A model generated the notes under the pieces. The model did not search any database. It was not told the DNA's origin and saw only the letters and a list, made by a program, of their open reading frames with translations. The position numbers and the translations under genes are program-made. This document shows, in pieces, positions 32,405 to 44,850 of a DNA stretch of 64,000 nucleotides. The DNA lies in contig CM033403.1 in the NCBI GenBank assembly GCA_019426215.1, positions 35,102,754 through 35,166,753 of the forward strand, given 5' to 3'. Source of the stretch: Buddleja alternifolia (lineage: Eukaryota; Streptophyta; Magnoliopsida; Lamiales; Scrophulariaceae). Position 1 is the first letter of the stretch. Each line of letters begins with the position of its first letter.

Positions 32405-35400
32405 ATGGCTTCCTCCTCCAGCTCTTCTGTAATCCCCGCTTTTCTCCACAACAATCGAATCTCCAGTCGCGTACTCTCAATCCGTTGCTTCACGCGCCGC
32501 TCAGGACAACCGCCGGAAGTCGCGAGGAATTTGCAATCGCATTGTAAATGGACGACGAAGAAGAGGAGGAAGAACAGCGGCGTGATTGTGAGTGCAATAC
32601 GACGAGAGGAGACGCCGTTGCAGTACAAGAAACTAGGAGACTCCGACCTCGTCATCAGCGAAATCACTCTTGGCACTGTAAGCGCTCTGAAATTGGAATT
32701 TTCAGTTGTTAATTACTTGCTAAATATTCATAATTATTTCTAGATTTAAGGACATTTTGGAGTTTTGAGAGTAAGTCGATACACAACTCGAGATCGTCCG
32801 ATAGAGCTAGCTTGAGCTCGGTATGTTAACGTAGCAAACGAAGCTTGAACAACCTGTTTGTTTGTGTTCGATAAGCTTGAAGCTCGACTAGATCAGTGAA
32901 AAATGATAAAATATATGGAAAAAATCAAGCTACTTGAGTTCGATTTGACCTTGAGTTGACCCGATTACAAAGAAGTGTTTGGCTCGATTAAAGCTCATTT
33001 GAGCTCGGCTCGATTAACAATTAAACTAAGCTCAACTACAAATTCTGAAACTCGATAGTAATTCAAACAAGCTTGAACAACAATTTGTTTGAATTGACTC
33101 TACTCATTTTCAGTTGTAGAGATCGGGCTTGATTATTGGACATAATACTCTGTTTTCAATAACGCTTTGTTTCACTGTGTAATGCTTATAGGTTATTGAG
33201 GTTTTTATTGTTTGGGGGTTTGATGAATAACATTCTGATTGTAGCAGAATTGATATAATTTTGATCCTGATTGGTATGTGTTTACGTATTGCAGATGACA
33301 TTTGGGGAGCAGAATACGGAGAAAGAGGCTCACGAGCAATTTAGTTACGCATTTGAACGTGGTATTAATGCTTTAGACACTGCAGAATCTGTAAGTTCCC
33401 AACAAACCATTTTAATTCTGCTGTGCACCTGATATAATGGAGTGTGGAACCAGGCGTTGTGTCTTTGGAATAGAAATTACCATGAAATGTGGATTGGCAC
33501 TTTGGAATTAGACTCGATATGATCGATCCAAATTTAAGTTGCAATAATTTGTAGCTCCAATTAATGAGATTCCTCATTGGCAAAAACATACTTACACATG
33601 GTACATTGCCTCTTTTTGAACATCATTTTACATTTTCTGGCACTTAGTTTGTAAAGTGACTTGTTTCTTTGTCTAAAGATATGGTTGTAATTGCTTTTGT
33701 CAATCCAAATTGAAAATCGACTTGTTGCAGTCTATCTCATCAGAATATGCAGTTTCTTTTGGTAATATGGAATATGTGATCGCGAAAATTTAGTTGTATT
33801 AGAGTTTGGTTGTTGATTATAAAAGCAAGTTAGAGAGAGCTGTATATTTAGAATTGGAACTATGTGGATTTTTTTTTCCTTGACCTTCAGTTTACGTATC
33901 TATACTTACCTGTTTTCCATTCACTTCTTTATCTATGCTTTCCAGACATGAGTTACTTTTAAATTTGTCCTCTTCTATCTCCACACAACAGTATCCCATC
34001 CCACCAAAAAAGGAGACGCAAGGAAGGACGGACCTGTATATTAGTAGCTGGCTGAAGTCTCAACCCCGAGATAAGGTACACTCTAAACAGGGTGTTTGGC
34101 TCAGCTTATTTTAAAGAGCTTATAAGCTCCTATTGCTTATAGTTTTTGAAGCTTATAAGCTCTTACCCAACTACTTATTTTTTAGCAGCTTATAAGCATC
34201 TCACAACTTATTTTCAGAGTTTATAAGTTGTTTTACCAAAATATTTACCAAAAACTTTGTAAAAGCTTATAAGCTCTCAAACAGTTTATAAGTTGTCTTA
34301 AGGAGCTTAATAGCTCAGGCAAACACCCTCTTAGTCTTTTAAGTTCTTGATTGTTGTTTTCTGCGTCTAGCATAACTAGAACAAATTTTACTAATTTAAA
34401 TTAATTCTAAATGATGTTGGTTTGAATTTTCTGTGTGTTACTAATCGTAGAACATAGAATGATTTTTGTAAGTCCATGTCAGTATGTCTGAATCCCGATA
34501 TCACATTAGATTATTCTGGCCACAAAAGTTGCTGGTTACTCGGAGAGGACAACATGGTTACGCGATGACTCAAAGACTCTACGAGTTGATGCTGCTAATA
34601 TCAGGGAAAGTGTAGAGAAAAGTCTTAAACGTCTTAATACAGATTACATTGACTTACTTCAGATACACTGGTAAGCTCCTCCTCTTCCTCTTCCTTTCCT
34701 AGTCAATTTCTTGCCACGATGAATCTCTTTAGCTATAGATCCCCCATTTTTGGGATTGTTCCTCAAGTTATTTATTTGATTTTACTGTTTTCTTTTATGC
34801 TAGGCATTGGTATAAACGTAAAGTTCCGCCAAAATTTTGGATTACTGAAAAGGTTTATTAAGTTTGTAGAAATTATCTTTAATGCGCTCTAGTTTGCTTG
34901 CTAATTTGCACCAAAAAGAATTGGATTGGTCTGAAGTTCTACGGCAAGTTTTTCCGAAATCTATTTAATCATATCAAATGGCTGTTATCCAACCCTAGAA
35001 AGGAAATAGGATTCTTGTTAATCCCCCCCCCCCCCCTCTCTCTCACACACACACGTGTGCGTATACACACAGAAAAAAGAAAAAGAATACATATTGACCC
35101 ATTCATATCCTCTTATAGATGCCTGTGTGATATATTTCAGGCCAGATCGCTATGTTCCATTATTTGGGGAATATTTGTATGAACCTTCAAGATGGAGGTC
35201 AAGTGTGTCATTTGTTGAGCAGCTCAGGGGATTTCAGGAGCTAATTGATCAAGGCAAGGTAGGTATTCACTATTATGATTTTTAATGACCAATGAACTTG
35301 CGTTTTAGTGACACGAAATATGCCTGCTATAAAATGATAGACACATTTATAATTTTTCAACTCAACTATGAAACTGTTAATTACACATCATGATCTTCGA

Positions 35401-36333
35401 CTCAAGAACCAAACAAGTCAGTCTCAAAAGGCAGCTTCTATGTTTTACATGTAACTGTATTTTTTCAGTCTATTATCTGTTTTAGAAATTTAATGCTAAT
35501 GCTCCTATTAATTCAGGTAAGGTACATAGGTGTTTCCAATGAAACTTCGTACGGAGTAATGGAATTTGTTCATGCTGCTAAAGTTGAAGGACTGCCAAAA
35601 ATCATTAGTATACAGAATAACTACAGTTTGTTAGTTCGCTGCAAATTTGAACGTGAGTTATCTTCCTACATGATCAGCGAACAATTTATAGCAAATCACT
35701 TTCCATGTCATAATTTTATCTTATAGCACTATCTCCAAAATTTTGACTTGTAAAAAGTTGAGAAAAGCTGCGTTTTCCTGTTTCTGAATCCAGCGAGTGT
35801 TTGATTGATACTGTGCAGTTGATCTGGTTGAAGTGTGCCACCCGAACAACTGCAACGTTGGCTTACTCGCTTATTCTCCACTTGCGGGTGGAGCTTTGTC
35901 GGGAAAGTATCTAGACATCAATTCTGAAGCTGCAAAAACGGGGAGATTCAACCTCTTCCCCGGCTACATGAAAAGATACAATAAATCTATGTCTCAGGTA
36001 CACATTATCGTTTTAGTAAAGATTTGAATTAACTTAAAATTCTTCAAAACATCTTTTGCTTGCTTTTCTTGATTTTAAACCCTTTAATTTCAGGAAGCTA
36101 CAGGAAAGTACTTGGAAGTGGCCAAGAAACACGGCCTTAGTCTCGTTGAGTTAGCTCTTTCGTTCGCGCGAGACCGTCCGTTTATCACAAGTTCAATCAT
36201 AGGGGCGACGACTATGGAGCAATTAAGAGAAGATATTGATGCATTTTTGACAACTGAGCGGCCATTGCCACCTGAAATTATGGCAGATATTGAAAATGTT
36301 TTCAAGAGATACAAAGATCCAGCAATAGATTAG
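32405..36333 (+). CDS. Plastid-targeted aldo-keto reductase, tandem copy 1
   Basis: An NAD(P)H-dependent oxidoreductase of the aldo-keto reductase superfamily, Tas-like subgroup (like Arabidopsis At1g04420). The substrate is unknown. Exons: 32405-32677, 33295-33390, 33992-34075, 34510-34670, 35141-35258, 35517-35652, 35819-35997 and 36094-36333. These total 1287 bases, or 428 residues; every intron is GT-AG. Residues 1-65 are rich in S, R and K with few acidic residues, like a chloroplast transit peptide. The barrel begins at YKKLGDSDLVISEITLGT. The catalytic tetrad is visible: D119 and Y124 (NALDTAESYP), K157 (IILATKVAG) and H204 (DLLQIHWPDRY). C-terminal cofactor-binding phrases include ITSSIIGATTMEQLRE.

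An in-frame ATG at 32348 would extend the N-terminus, but MASSSSSS aligns with copy 2. Intron 3 carries a MITE absent from copy 2. Confidence 0.92.
32760..33115. repeat. GAGCTCG/AAGCTTGA dispersed repeat in AKR1 intron 1
   Basis: Dense gctcga, gagctcgg and aagcttgaa motifs, with pieces in both orientations (gcttgaacaa..tgtttg near both ends). Related blocks lie near 7470, 15160 and 21600. The corresponding intron of AKR copy 2 has no such block. Confidence 0.5.
34090..34328. mobile_element. 239-bp MITE in AKR1 intron 3
   Basis: The ends are gggtgtttggctcagctta and gagcttaatagctcaggcaaacaccc (imperfect inverted repeats). The interior repeats gcttataagctc. The same intron in copy 2 is only 64 bp and lacks it. 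Confidence 0.7.
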
Positions 36334-37315
36334 GTTTTGTCTCTCCATTTTGGTATTGAATTTGCTCAAAAGTAAGCCAATTATACACCAAAACAAATGT
36401 CTCTGTTAACCTACTAGATCTTGGGAGATTATCAGAGGTTTACGCGGTTATTTACTTCATTATTCAGTTTGCGGTTTAATCATAATAATTAGCACTTGAG
36501 TCTTCGATGTATGATCAACATTAAGGTTGAGTTATAATATTATCTTGTTCATCGGAAAAGAAAAAATAATGGATTTACATTTACTTGCAGATTATATTGA
36601 TGATTGTGATTGTCTTTTTCAGAAAATTTCATTTTGGTTTCTAAAATTAAAGTGATGCGGGGTGAAATTGTACGTATGTGAATGTCACGTGATTTAACAC
36701 ACGACAAACTACGCGATGGGTTGAAGAATATATAAACTGCACTCGATATAGAAAAGTTGCCTATGTACCCACAGTGATGGGATCAATTCTTTCGTAGTTC
36801 AATAGTGGAATTATTCTCTAGAAATGTCAGTAGAATTCTTGTGGAGAGAGTAGATAATAATTAATAATCAGCTCTTTTGGGGCGTATATAAAACTGATGG
36901 TGAGCTATGAGTCAGGGCTTCACTATTGGCCCATTAGCTTATATATTTAAACCCTTGAATATTTATATTTTATAACTGTCAGCCCAATTATTACTGTAGC
37001 TCACTTGTTAGATTGGGATCTATTCCATTAATTGTACCCAATTGTATATTGATACTGTGGACTAATCCGGCCCAACTAAACTTTATCTTTAATTATAATC
37101 GTGCCCTTAGAAATTTTGGTGCACATCATAAAGTAATGGAGTTCAATCGGGTTTCGATATAATAAAATTGTATAATTTTTCCTCTAATTAATAATTGACT
37201 TGCCAAATTGATTGTTAGCAATATTCATTTTCTTCATTGAAACTCATTTAAAACTCATTCCAGCTTGAATAATTCATATACAAAAAGAAAATTAAAGAAG
37301 TTACTCTTGCTAATT

Positions 37316-37350
<35 letters not shown>

Positions 37351-37769
37351 TAGTAAATGCCGCACACTTGTTTGCGTGTGTAAAATAGAAAAAGTTTTAA
37401 AAAAATTCTTTTAGTTAAAGTCAATTTGATAATTATTTTTTGTACCAAAATCAAATAAATAAAACATAATGAAGATAGTGGGAAAAAAAGGTATGGGAGA
37501 GAAAAGGAAAATAAACGTGATATATAAAGATAATGTGAGAGAAAATAAGAGAGAGAATAAAATTTAGAAGGGAAATGGTAGTTATTTGGGACACTTATTA
37601 AATTTTGGATGGACGAAGGTTTCACCAAAATTTGACCGCCCAAAATAGTTACTCTAGGCTTCTCCCACTTTATATAATAATAATATAGATATATGTATTT
37701 TAGTTTACCTAATAATTGATAAAGCTTTTTATTTAAGTTTTAACCACGTGTATTATTATATCCTAAAGT
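36334..37769. other. Spacer after AKR1
   Basis: The 3'UTR probably ends within about 200 bases of the stop. An AT microsatellite lies at 37320-37348. It is followed to about 37690 by a block that begins tactagtaaatgccgcacac and ends cccactttatataataataatatagat, a pattern common in dispersed plant repeats. No gene is supported. Confidence 0.45.
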
Positions 37770-37896
37770 ACGATTAAGAGAGTTTATAATTTATAAGGTG
37801 GTTAGAAGGCCAAATAAGAGCGCCAAATTCGCATCCCATTCTCTTCAGCTGCCAACCTTCTCCCAATCTCCTGTCACTTTCTCTCTCTTCACTCTT
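37770..37896 (+). promoter_or_regulatory. Detached copy of the PRAF gene promoter/leader
   Basis: This stretch matches 44327-44452, just upstream of the PH-RCC1-FYVE gene, almost base for base (gattaagagagtttataat ... ttcagctgccaaccttctcc). Here no coding exon follows. It marks the right end of the duplicated unit that includes AKR1. Confidence 0.85.
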
Positions 37897-38170
37897 CAGC
37901 TCTTTGGCTCGGTTATTTCATAATTTAAATTAATTTTTTCCGACCTGATACGAAGAAAGTTAGAGTCAAAAATTAACTAATCGGGTTTTATTTAAGTGTG
38001 CTCCAGCAATCTATATAATTTTATGTTTGGAAAATTTTAGTACTACTAAGAAAACTATACATCTTATGAATTACAATAGTTCAATAACACATCGTTGAAA
38101 ATCAAAAGGAATATTATAAATTACACTGGTTCTGTTACACGAGTTAGGATTATTATATTTAAAACAAATT

Positions 38171-38736
38171 TCAGGGTTTAATTGAATGATATGCTCTTCC
38201 TTGAAAATATTTTTTCTTGAAAAAATTAAGAAAAAACTTTTTTAGAGATAAGATATGTAATGTTAGAAGTGTGTTTAGATGAAATTTTTTTAGAGAAAAG
38301 TATTAATGATTGGAGTTGATGTAATATGTTTTTTGTCTGAAAATTTGGTGTTTGAATATCATTTTTCATAAAGATATCTTAATGAAACTTATCGATTTAG
38401 ATATCAAATAGTAGTCAAAGTGGATCTTATTTCGAACAATGAGTAATTTCAAATTAGAATATGTGATAAATATGATTGTCGGTGTTGAGAAATAGCCAGA
38501 TGAAGCTCTTTTAATCGTTGAATAAACTGTCAAATCGTGAATAGTAAAAAAAATTATTTTTCATTTTTTTAAAAAATTATCTAGCTTTTTCAAATCCTAC
38601 AAAATATAAATAGAAAAATGAATTTTTTTTTTTAAGAAAAAATCTTGATAGGCATGTCATTCAAGTACGTTATTCAAAGAATTTTCTCTGAAAAATAATT
38701 TTCCAGAGATGAGTACACCTTCCAATTAAGGTCTGA
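38171..38736. mobile_element. MITE, family 2 diverged copy
   Basis: The interior follows the 8381-8938 element over its length (ttagagataag, gtgtttagatga, tttttcataaa, caaatcgtgaatagtaaaaaa). The ends (tcagggtttaattgaatgat, aaggtctga) are decayed inverted repeats. Same orientation as the 8.4-kb copy. Confidence 0.7.
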
Positions 38737-39428
38737 ATTTTTGTTTGTTCTAACATTGACCAATTGTGTTTTGAATATTTAATTCTTCCTAACTCCACCG
38801 AAATTATAGTTTGAGTTTTAAATAATAAGTTTATGTGTATCTATAGTATGAAATATAATCCGAATAATGTTATCTGACAACCTTAATTTAGACAATACAA
38901 AAAGGAAAATGATATATATATCACCGTCTATTCTTCACCTTTTTTCACTGTTTTAGATATGGTAAGGTATCTATTTGTAATGCTAAACATAAACTACGGA
39001 AATCAAATCGAATGCATTTATTACAATGAATTCTTACCAAAAATAAAAGAAGTGAAAAAACTATGAACAATAATCGGTGGTATATAGCGTCACTCCAATA
39101 TAAATCACGAAAATTATCGAAAGAAACAAAGAATTTAGAAAGCACGAGGGCAGAGAGGTAGTACCTCCAAAATTGTGGGGACAGACAGAATTTTGACCAA
39201 ACTATAAGGACCACAAATCAATATGGCTTAAAAGTATATGTGCGGTGTGTACCGGGAAAATTCTATGTTTGACCGAGTCCAATGGTCCTAATGTCTGTAT
39301 TTCTCATGTTGTGTGCGGTCCCCACATACACTTATGTGAGAGAGAGATAGATCCAGAATTCACACTCCGACTATTGAACTCGATCTGACATAGAATTACG
39401 TGTGTGTATTGTGTACTATTTACGCACA
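38737..39428. other. Spacer upstream of AKR2
   Basis: AT-rich; no gene recognised. The block at 39150-39240 (ggaccacaaatcaatatggcttaaaa) resembles the AKR1 upstream at 32260-32300, so it belongs to the duplicated unit. Confidence 0.5.
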
Positions 39429-39488
39429 CCGACACACGTGTTATATTTGGTCCATCACTCTCTCCTAGTACACAAACCGACACACGTG
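39429..39488 (+). promoter_or_regulatory. Duplicated G-box region upstream of AKR2
   Basis: Two units spaced 48 bases apart each read ccgacacacgtg followed by (t/c)tatatttg(g/a)tcca, giving two CACGTG G-boxes. AKR1 has one unit, in which the core reads GACGTG. Confidence 0.6.
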
Positions 39489-39562
39489 CTATATTTGATC
39501 CAACAGTCTCTCCCTCCATTTTCAAAATATCATTTCATCACGATAAGGTTGAATATTTTGCA

Positions 39563-42500
39563 ATGGCTTCCTTGCCGAGCTCCTCTGTAATCTCTGCATT
39601 TCTCCACGACAGTCGAAACTCCGTCCGCCTTCTTCCGAGCCGTTGCTCAGGACAACAGCCGGAAGTTTGGAGAAATTTTCAGCTGCATTGTAAGTGGAAG
39701 AAGACGAAGAACAAGAGGAGGAGTGGCCTCGTGATCGTGAGTGCGAAACGAAGACAAGAAACGCCGTTGCAGTACAAGAAACTAGGAGACTCCGATCTCG
39801 TTATCAGCGAAATCACTCTTGGCACTGTTAGCGCTCTCTTGCAATCACGAATATTTCAATTTTTTTCACTTGCTAAATACTTGCAGAATTATTTGTAGTG
39901 ATAGTCGTATATATCTCATGAAGAGGTTAAACCACCCCTTTAATATAGTTGCGTCGGTGGTTTGTTGCATCATACCCGTGTATGATATTAGTAAGTGTAC
40001 GAGTTGCTCAAAGTAAGTACATCGTACTGAATTTACACATCACTACAAGATCTGTGTGTTTTTATTATCTCGAGTTGGGTCAGGTCAACCCATGACCCGA
40101 ACCGACGAAGTATCATCCTGACCATCCACAGAATACACGTGGCATCATCCCAATGTGATGTCCCATCTGTACAATGTGGAAATGCTATAAATACAAGCAT
40201 TTATTGAGAGCATAGGATTGGAATCTAAGCATTTAAGAGACTTCGTAGCTAGCATTGCGTCTTCATTATTAGGCAATGGACTCGACTGTACGATCCTATA
40301 ACATAAATTTGGGCATGTATCGTATACAAACCATGTCAACGACAATGGAAGCATATTCGAATTTGGAACTACGTTAGACTTAATCTCATTAGAGGTACGT
40401 AGACAGCTTGGTAACCTAGGTGCAGTCTATAATCATGTTTGGTTTACTTTTGGTTCTATTACGGTACGATCAATCCGGAGAATCGACCAAAATCATGTAG
40501 ATTTAAGGATTTTGGAGTTTTGAGATCAGTCCTGACTATTGGACACAATCCTCTTATTTGAATAACTCTTTGGTTCACGGTATAATGTGTAGGAGTTACT
40601 GAAGTTTTTTTTTTTTAGGACTTTTATGAATAACATTATGATTTAAGCGGAATCGACGTTATTGAGGTTTTTAATTGTTTGAGAGGTTTTGATGAATACT
40701 ATTCTGATGGTAGCAATATTGATATAATTTTGATTCTGATTGGTATGTGTTTACGTATTGCAGATGACATTTGGGGAGCAGAATTCAGAGAAAGAGGCTC
40801 ACGAGCAACTTAGTTACGCATTTGAACGTGGGATTAACGCTTTCGACACTGCAGAAGTAGTAAGTTCCAAAGAAACCACTTTAATTGTGCTGCAGTTGAT
40901 ATAATGGAATATGGAATCAGGTGATGTGTATTTGGAAACTAAAATTGCCATGAAAATGTCCACATGAATTATCGATTCCGGAATTAGACTCGATATGATT
41001 GATTCAAATTTGAGTGCAATAATTTGTTGCTCCAATTAATATGCTATTGCTCATTGGAAGAAACCTCCCTACATAAAAGATTGTCTCAGTTTTGAAAATC
41101 ATAATTTACATTCTATTGCTCTTAGTCTCCGAAGTGACTCGGTGGCTGATTCTCTGCCTCCAGATATATCGCTGATTCGTAATTTTGATGTATTAAAGTT
41201 TGCTCGTTTATTCCAAAAGCCAGTTAGAAAAGTGCTATCTATTCAGAACTGGAACAATGTGGAATTTTCGTCCTCGTTTTTCAGCTTATGCATCTACTGT
41301 TAACTATCTTCCTTTCGTTTCCTTATCTATATATGGTTTCCACTTTCCAGACATGAGTTACTTTTACTTGTGTCCTTCTATCTCCCCATAACAGTATCCG
41401 GTGCCATTAAAAAAAGAGACGCAAGGACGGACAGAGCTCTATATTAGTAGCTGGCTGAAGTCTCAACCCCGAGATAAGGTAAGTGATTTTTATAATTCCG
41501 TGACAGTATGTCTGGATCCTGATATATTATTTCTCAAATTAGATTATTTTGGCAACAAAAATTGCTGGTAGCTCGGAGAGGTCGCCTTGGTTACGTGAAA
41601 ACTCTAAGATTGCACGAGTTGATGCTGCTAATATCAGGGAAAGTGTAGAGAAAAGTCTTAAACGTCTTAATACAGATTACATTGACTTACTTCAGATACA
41701 CTGGTAAGCTCTTTTCCTCTTCCTTCTCCTCGTCAATTTCTCGCCACGATAAGTCTCTTCTACTATAGTTACCCAATGATAGGCGTCGATCTGAATGTTA
41801 AGTTCCACCAAAAATTGGATTACTAAAAGGGCTGATTAAGCTTCTAGAGATCATTTTAATTGTGCATTAGTTTGCTTGCTAATTTGAACAAAATAAAAAG
41901 TTGGATCGCTGTGACGTTTGAACAAAAGTTTTTAGGAAGTCTATTGATTCATATGAAAATATGTATCTACCTGTTCATATATATCCTCTTATAGATAGAT
42001 ACCAGTCTGATATATATTTCAGGCCGGACCGGTATGTTGCGTTATTTGGGGAATATTTGTATGATCCTTCAAGATGGAGGTCAAGTGTGTCATTTGTGGA
42101 GCAGCTCAGGGGATTTCAGGAACTCATTGATCAAGGCAAGGTAAGGTATTCGATATTATGATGTTTAATGACTGATGACTTGCGATTTCCCATACAATCA
42201 CGATTATCGTTGGAGATCTTACCTGAATTAATCATTTTCAAAATCTTATTAATATGTTTGATTAATACAACAAATATTAGTTAATCACAAATGCACTGCT
42301 CAAAAGTTCGGGAATTACTGGTTATTTTGGAGATGATCGTTATCTAGAAGTAAAGCAAGTCAAGCAGGGCGTAAGCTGTTGGTTGTCTATTATTCAGTTC
42401 GATATTTGCATTTGAATCATATCAGTAATTACTGATAAAAACTTCTAGTATAATTTACAGCCTCTCTATAACACAAGCACTTTTAGGATACTTGAAATAT

Positions 42501-43663
42501 GCATTTTATAAAACGATAGTCACATTTAGAAAATAGATAAAATTGTAATTACACATCATCTTCGACCCGAGAACCAAACAAGTCAAGTCTCAAAAGGCAG
42601 CTTCTATGTCTTACATGTAACTGTATTTGCCAGTCTACCATCTGTTTTCGAAATTTGAAGCTAATGCTCCAATTTATTCAGGTAAGGTACATTGGTGTTG
42701 CCAATGAAACTTCGTACGGAGTAATGGAATTTGTTCATGCTGCTAAAGTTGAAGGACTACCAAAAATCGTCAGTATACAGAATAACTACAGTTTGTTGGT
42801 TCGCTGCAAGTTTGAACGTGAGTTATCTAACTACATAACCCGTGCGCTATGTCATAATTTTATCTTATAGCGTTAGCTCCAAATTTCAACTTCTGAAAAA
42901 TCGAAAAAAGCTATTAGTTTGTATAAGATAACCCCACGGAGAGAGGTTAACTCTTTCGATTCATGAGGTTCCAATGCGCCTTAATATCATGTAAGCAAGC
43001 CATTTTCAAAATTCTGAATTCAATTCAGTTGAGTTCTCACAACTGCTTTAAATGTTGGATATTGATTGACCATCAGATGTAGAAAAATAGAGTTCGATTG
43101 ATCCTCTGATTAGAGAAGATCTGTCTCTCGCTCTCTCTCGTGCAGTTGATCTGGTTGAAGTATGCCACCCGAACAACTGCAACATTGGCTTACTCGCTTA
43201 TTCTCCACTTGCGGGTGGAGCTTTGTCGGGAAAGTATCTAGACATCAATTCTGAGGCTGCAAAAACAGGGAGATTCAACGTCTTCCCCGGTTACATGAAA
43301 AGATACAATAAAGCTGTGTCTCAGGTACACATTATCTTCTTAGTAAAGATTTGAATTAACTCAAAATTCTTTAAAAACATCTTTTGCTTGCTTTTATACA
43401 ATGATTTTAAACCTTTGAATTTTCAGGCTACAGGAAAGTACTTGGAAGTGGCCAAGAAACACGGCCTTAGCCTCGTTGAGTTAGCTCTTGCTTTCGCAAG
43501 AAACCGTCCGTTTATCACAAGTTCGATCATTGGGGCGACGACCATGGAGCAATTAAGAGAAAATATTGATGCATTTTTGACAACTGAGCGGCCATTGCCA
43601 CCTGAAATTATGGCAGATATTGAAAATGTTTTCAAGAGATACAAAGATCCAACAATAGATTAA
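39563..43663 (+). CDS. Plastid-targeted aldo-keto reductase, tandem copy 2
   Basis: A paralogue of the 32405-36333 gene with the same eight-exon plan. Exons: 39563-39826, 40764-40859, 41395-41478, 41543-41703, 42023-42140, 42682-42817, 43146-43324 and 43427-43663. These total 1275 bases, or 424 residues, with no stop. Exons 2-7 have the same lengths as in copy 1. The transit-peptide region (MASLPSSSVISAF...) is diverged while the barrel is nearly the same. The tetrad is kept: D116, Y121, K154 and H201. The residue before the catalytic Tyr is V here and S in copy 1. Exon 8 starts GCT, with no GAA codon as in copy 1.

Donor 1 is GTTAGC rather than GTAAGC. Intron 1 carries an LTR-like repeat (40060-40470). 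Both copies look functional; whether expression differs cannot be told from sequence. Confidence 0.92.
40060..40470 (+). repeat. LTR-like/TRIM repeat in AKR2 intron 1, family 3 copy 3
   Basis: It has cacgtggcatcatc, catctgtacaatgtgg, a TATA box (gctataaatacaag, about 40190) and gtacgtagacagcttggtaacc, in the same order as the repeats at 9940 and (reversed) 20490. AKR1 intron 1 lacks it, so it entered after the duplication or was lost from copy 1. Confidence 0.5.
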
Positions 43664-44079
43664 TTAGGTTTTACCTCATTCTTCTCGATTCTCCATTTTG
43701 GTATTGAATTTTGTTCACAAATCAGCCAAGGATAATACACCAAATCAAGTGTGAACTATGTTGTATCAGTCTATATATACACTAGTATACTGTATCAATC
43801 ACATTCATTCAGAAAATACATACAGTTAGATATTGTATATATTCTATTACTTTGGTTGAGTTATAATATTACCACAATCGACGGTTTTAATTTGGGATTA
43901 TATCAAAGATTGTTGTCTCTTTTAGAACAATCCATTTTGGTTTCTAAAATAAAAATTACGTGAATTTCACAAATTTAATGTTGGTTTTTCGGTAGCACAT
44001 ACAATTAGCTAATTTTCCTCTAACATACAATCATTTTAAAGAAATAGTTCTGGATTATGTATAAATATATAGAGAGAAA

Positions 44080-44287
44080 ATTGTATGCACACCCTCTCAT
44101 TTTAGTATTAATTACCGAAAATGTTCTGACTGAGTCCCCCGTGTTAAGATATTCTTACAATTTCACCCCTCTGTATCCAAAAATTCTTACAATTTCACCT
44201 CCGTAGACCTTAAAAATTGACCCCTTAAGGGATCTCGTTGTAATTTACCAAAAGTTGGGGGTTGGTAATTAACACTAAAGTGAGGGA

Positions 44288-44300
<13 letters not shown>
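44080..44300. mobile_element. MITE upstream of PRAF gene, family 5 copy 2
   Basis: It begins ttgtatgcacaccctctcat and ends gtgagggagtgtgcatat, which are inverted matches. The interior has acaatttcaccc(c) twice. It sits just before the promoter segment shared with 37770-37896 and is absent there. Confidence 0.65.
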
Positions 44301-44326
<26 letters not shown>

Positions 44327-44328
<2 letters not shown>

Positions 44329-44850
44329 GATTAAGAGAGTTTATAATTTATAAGGTGGTTAGGAGGCCAAATAAGCGCGCCAAATTCGCATCCCATTCTC
44401 TTCAGCTGCCAACCTTCTCCTAAACTTCTGTCACTTTCTCTCTCTTCACCTCTTCCTCCCTCTCTCTCTCCTCTGCATCCAATGATCACCAAACCATCCA
44501 ATCCATTTCACATTTTTGATCAAAAACATCATGAATTCGCCCAAATTCTTGAATTTTTCTGCGGTTCTCAACGAATCTCGAGTGGATCAGTACTGATTTC
44601 ATACGATCACCGTAGAATCTAACTCTCGAGCAAACAAAATTTCGAAATCTGGAAAAAGAAAAGTTTAGCTCAAGCTCTAATCTGTTCCAAAAGGATTATT
44701 AGTTTTGTTTTTTTCGTTTTCTTTCTTTATTGGAAGTTGATGATTAGGCACAGGAGATTAGTGCATTGGCATCATCTATGAAGACTATACGGATGTTTGG
44801 GACGACAAGTAGGTTTCTTCGGTGGATAACGAAGATTTGTTTCATATGGC
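44327..44850 (+). promoter_or_regulatory. Promoter and 5' leader of the PH-RCC1-FYVE gene
   Basis: The first 126 bases are duplicated at 37770-37896. A CT-rich leader (44430-44475, tctctctc) follows. No TATA box is obvious. An out-of-frame ATG (44846) overlaps the start region. Confidence 0.55.
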
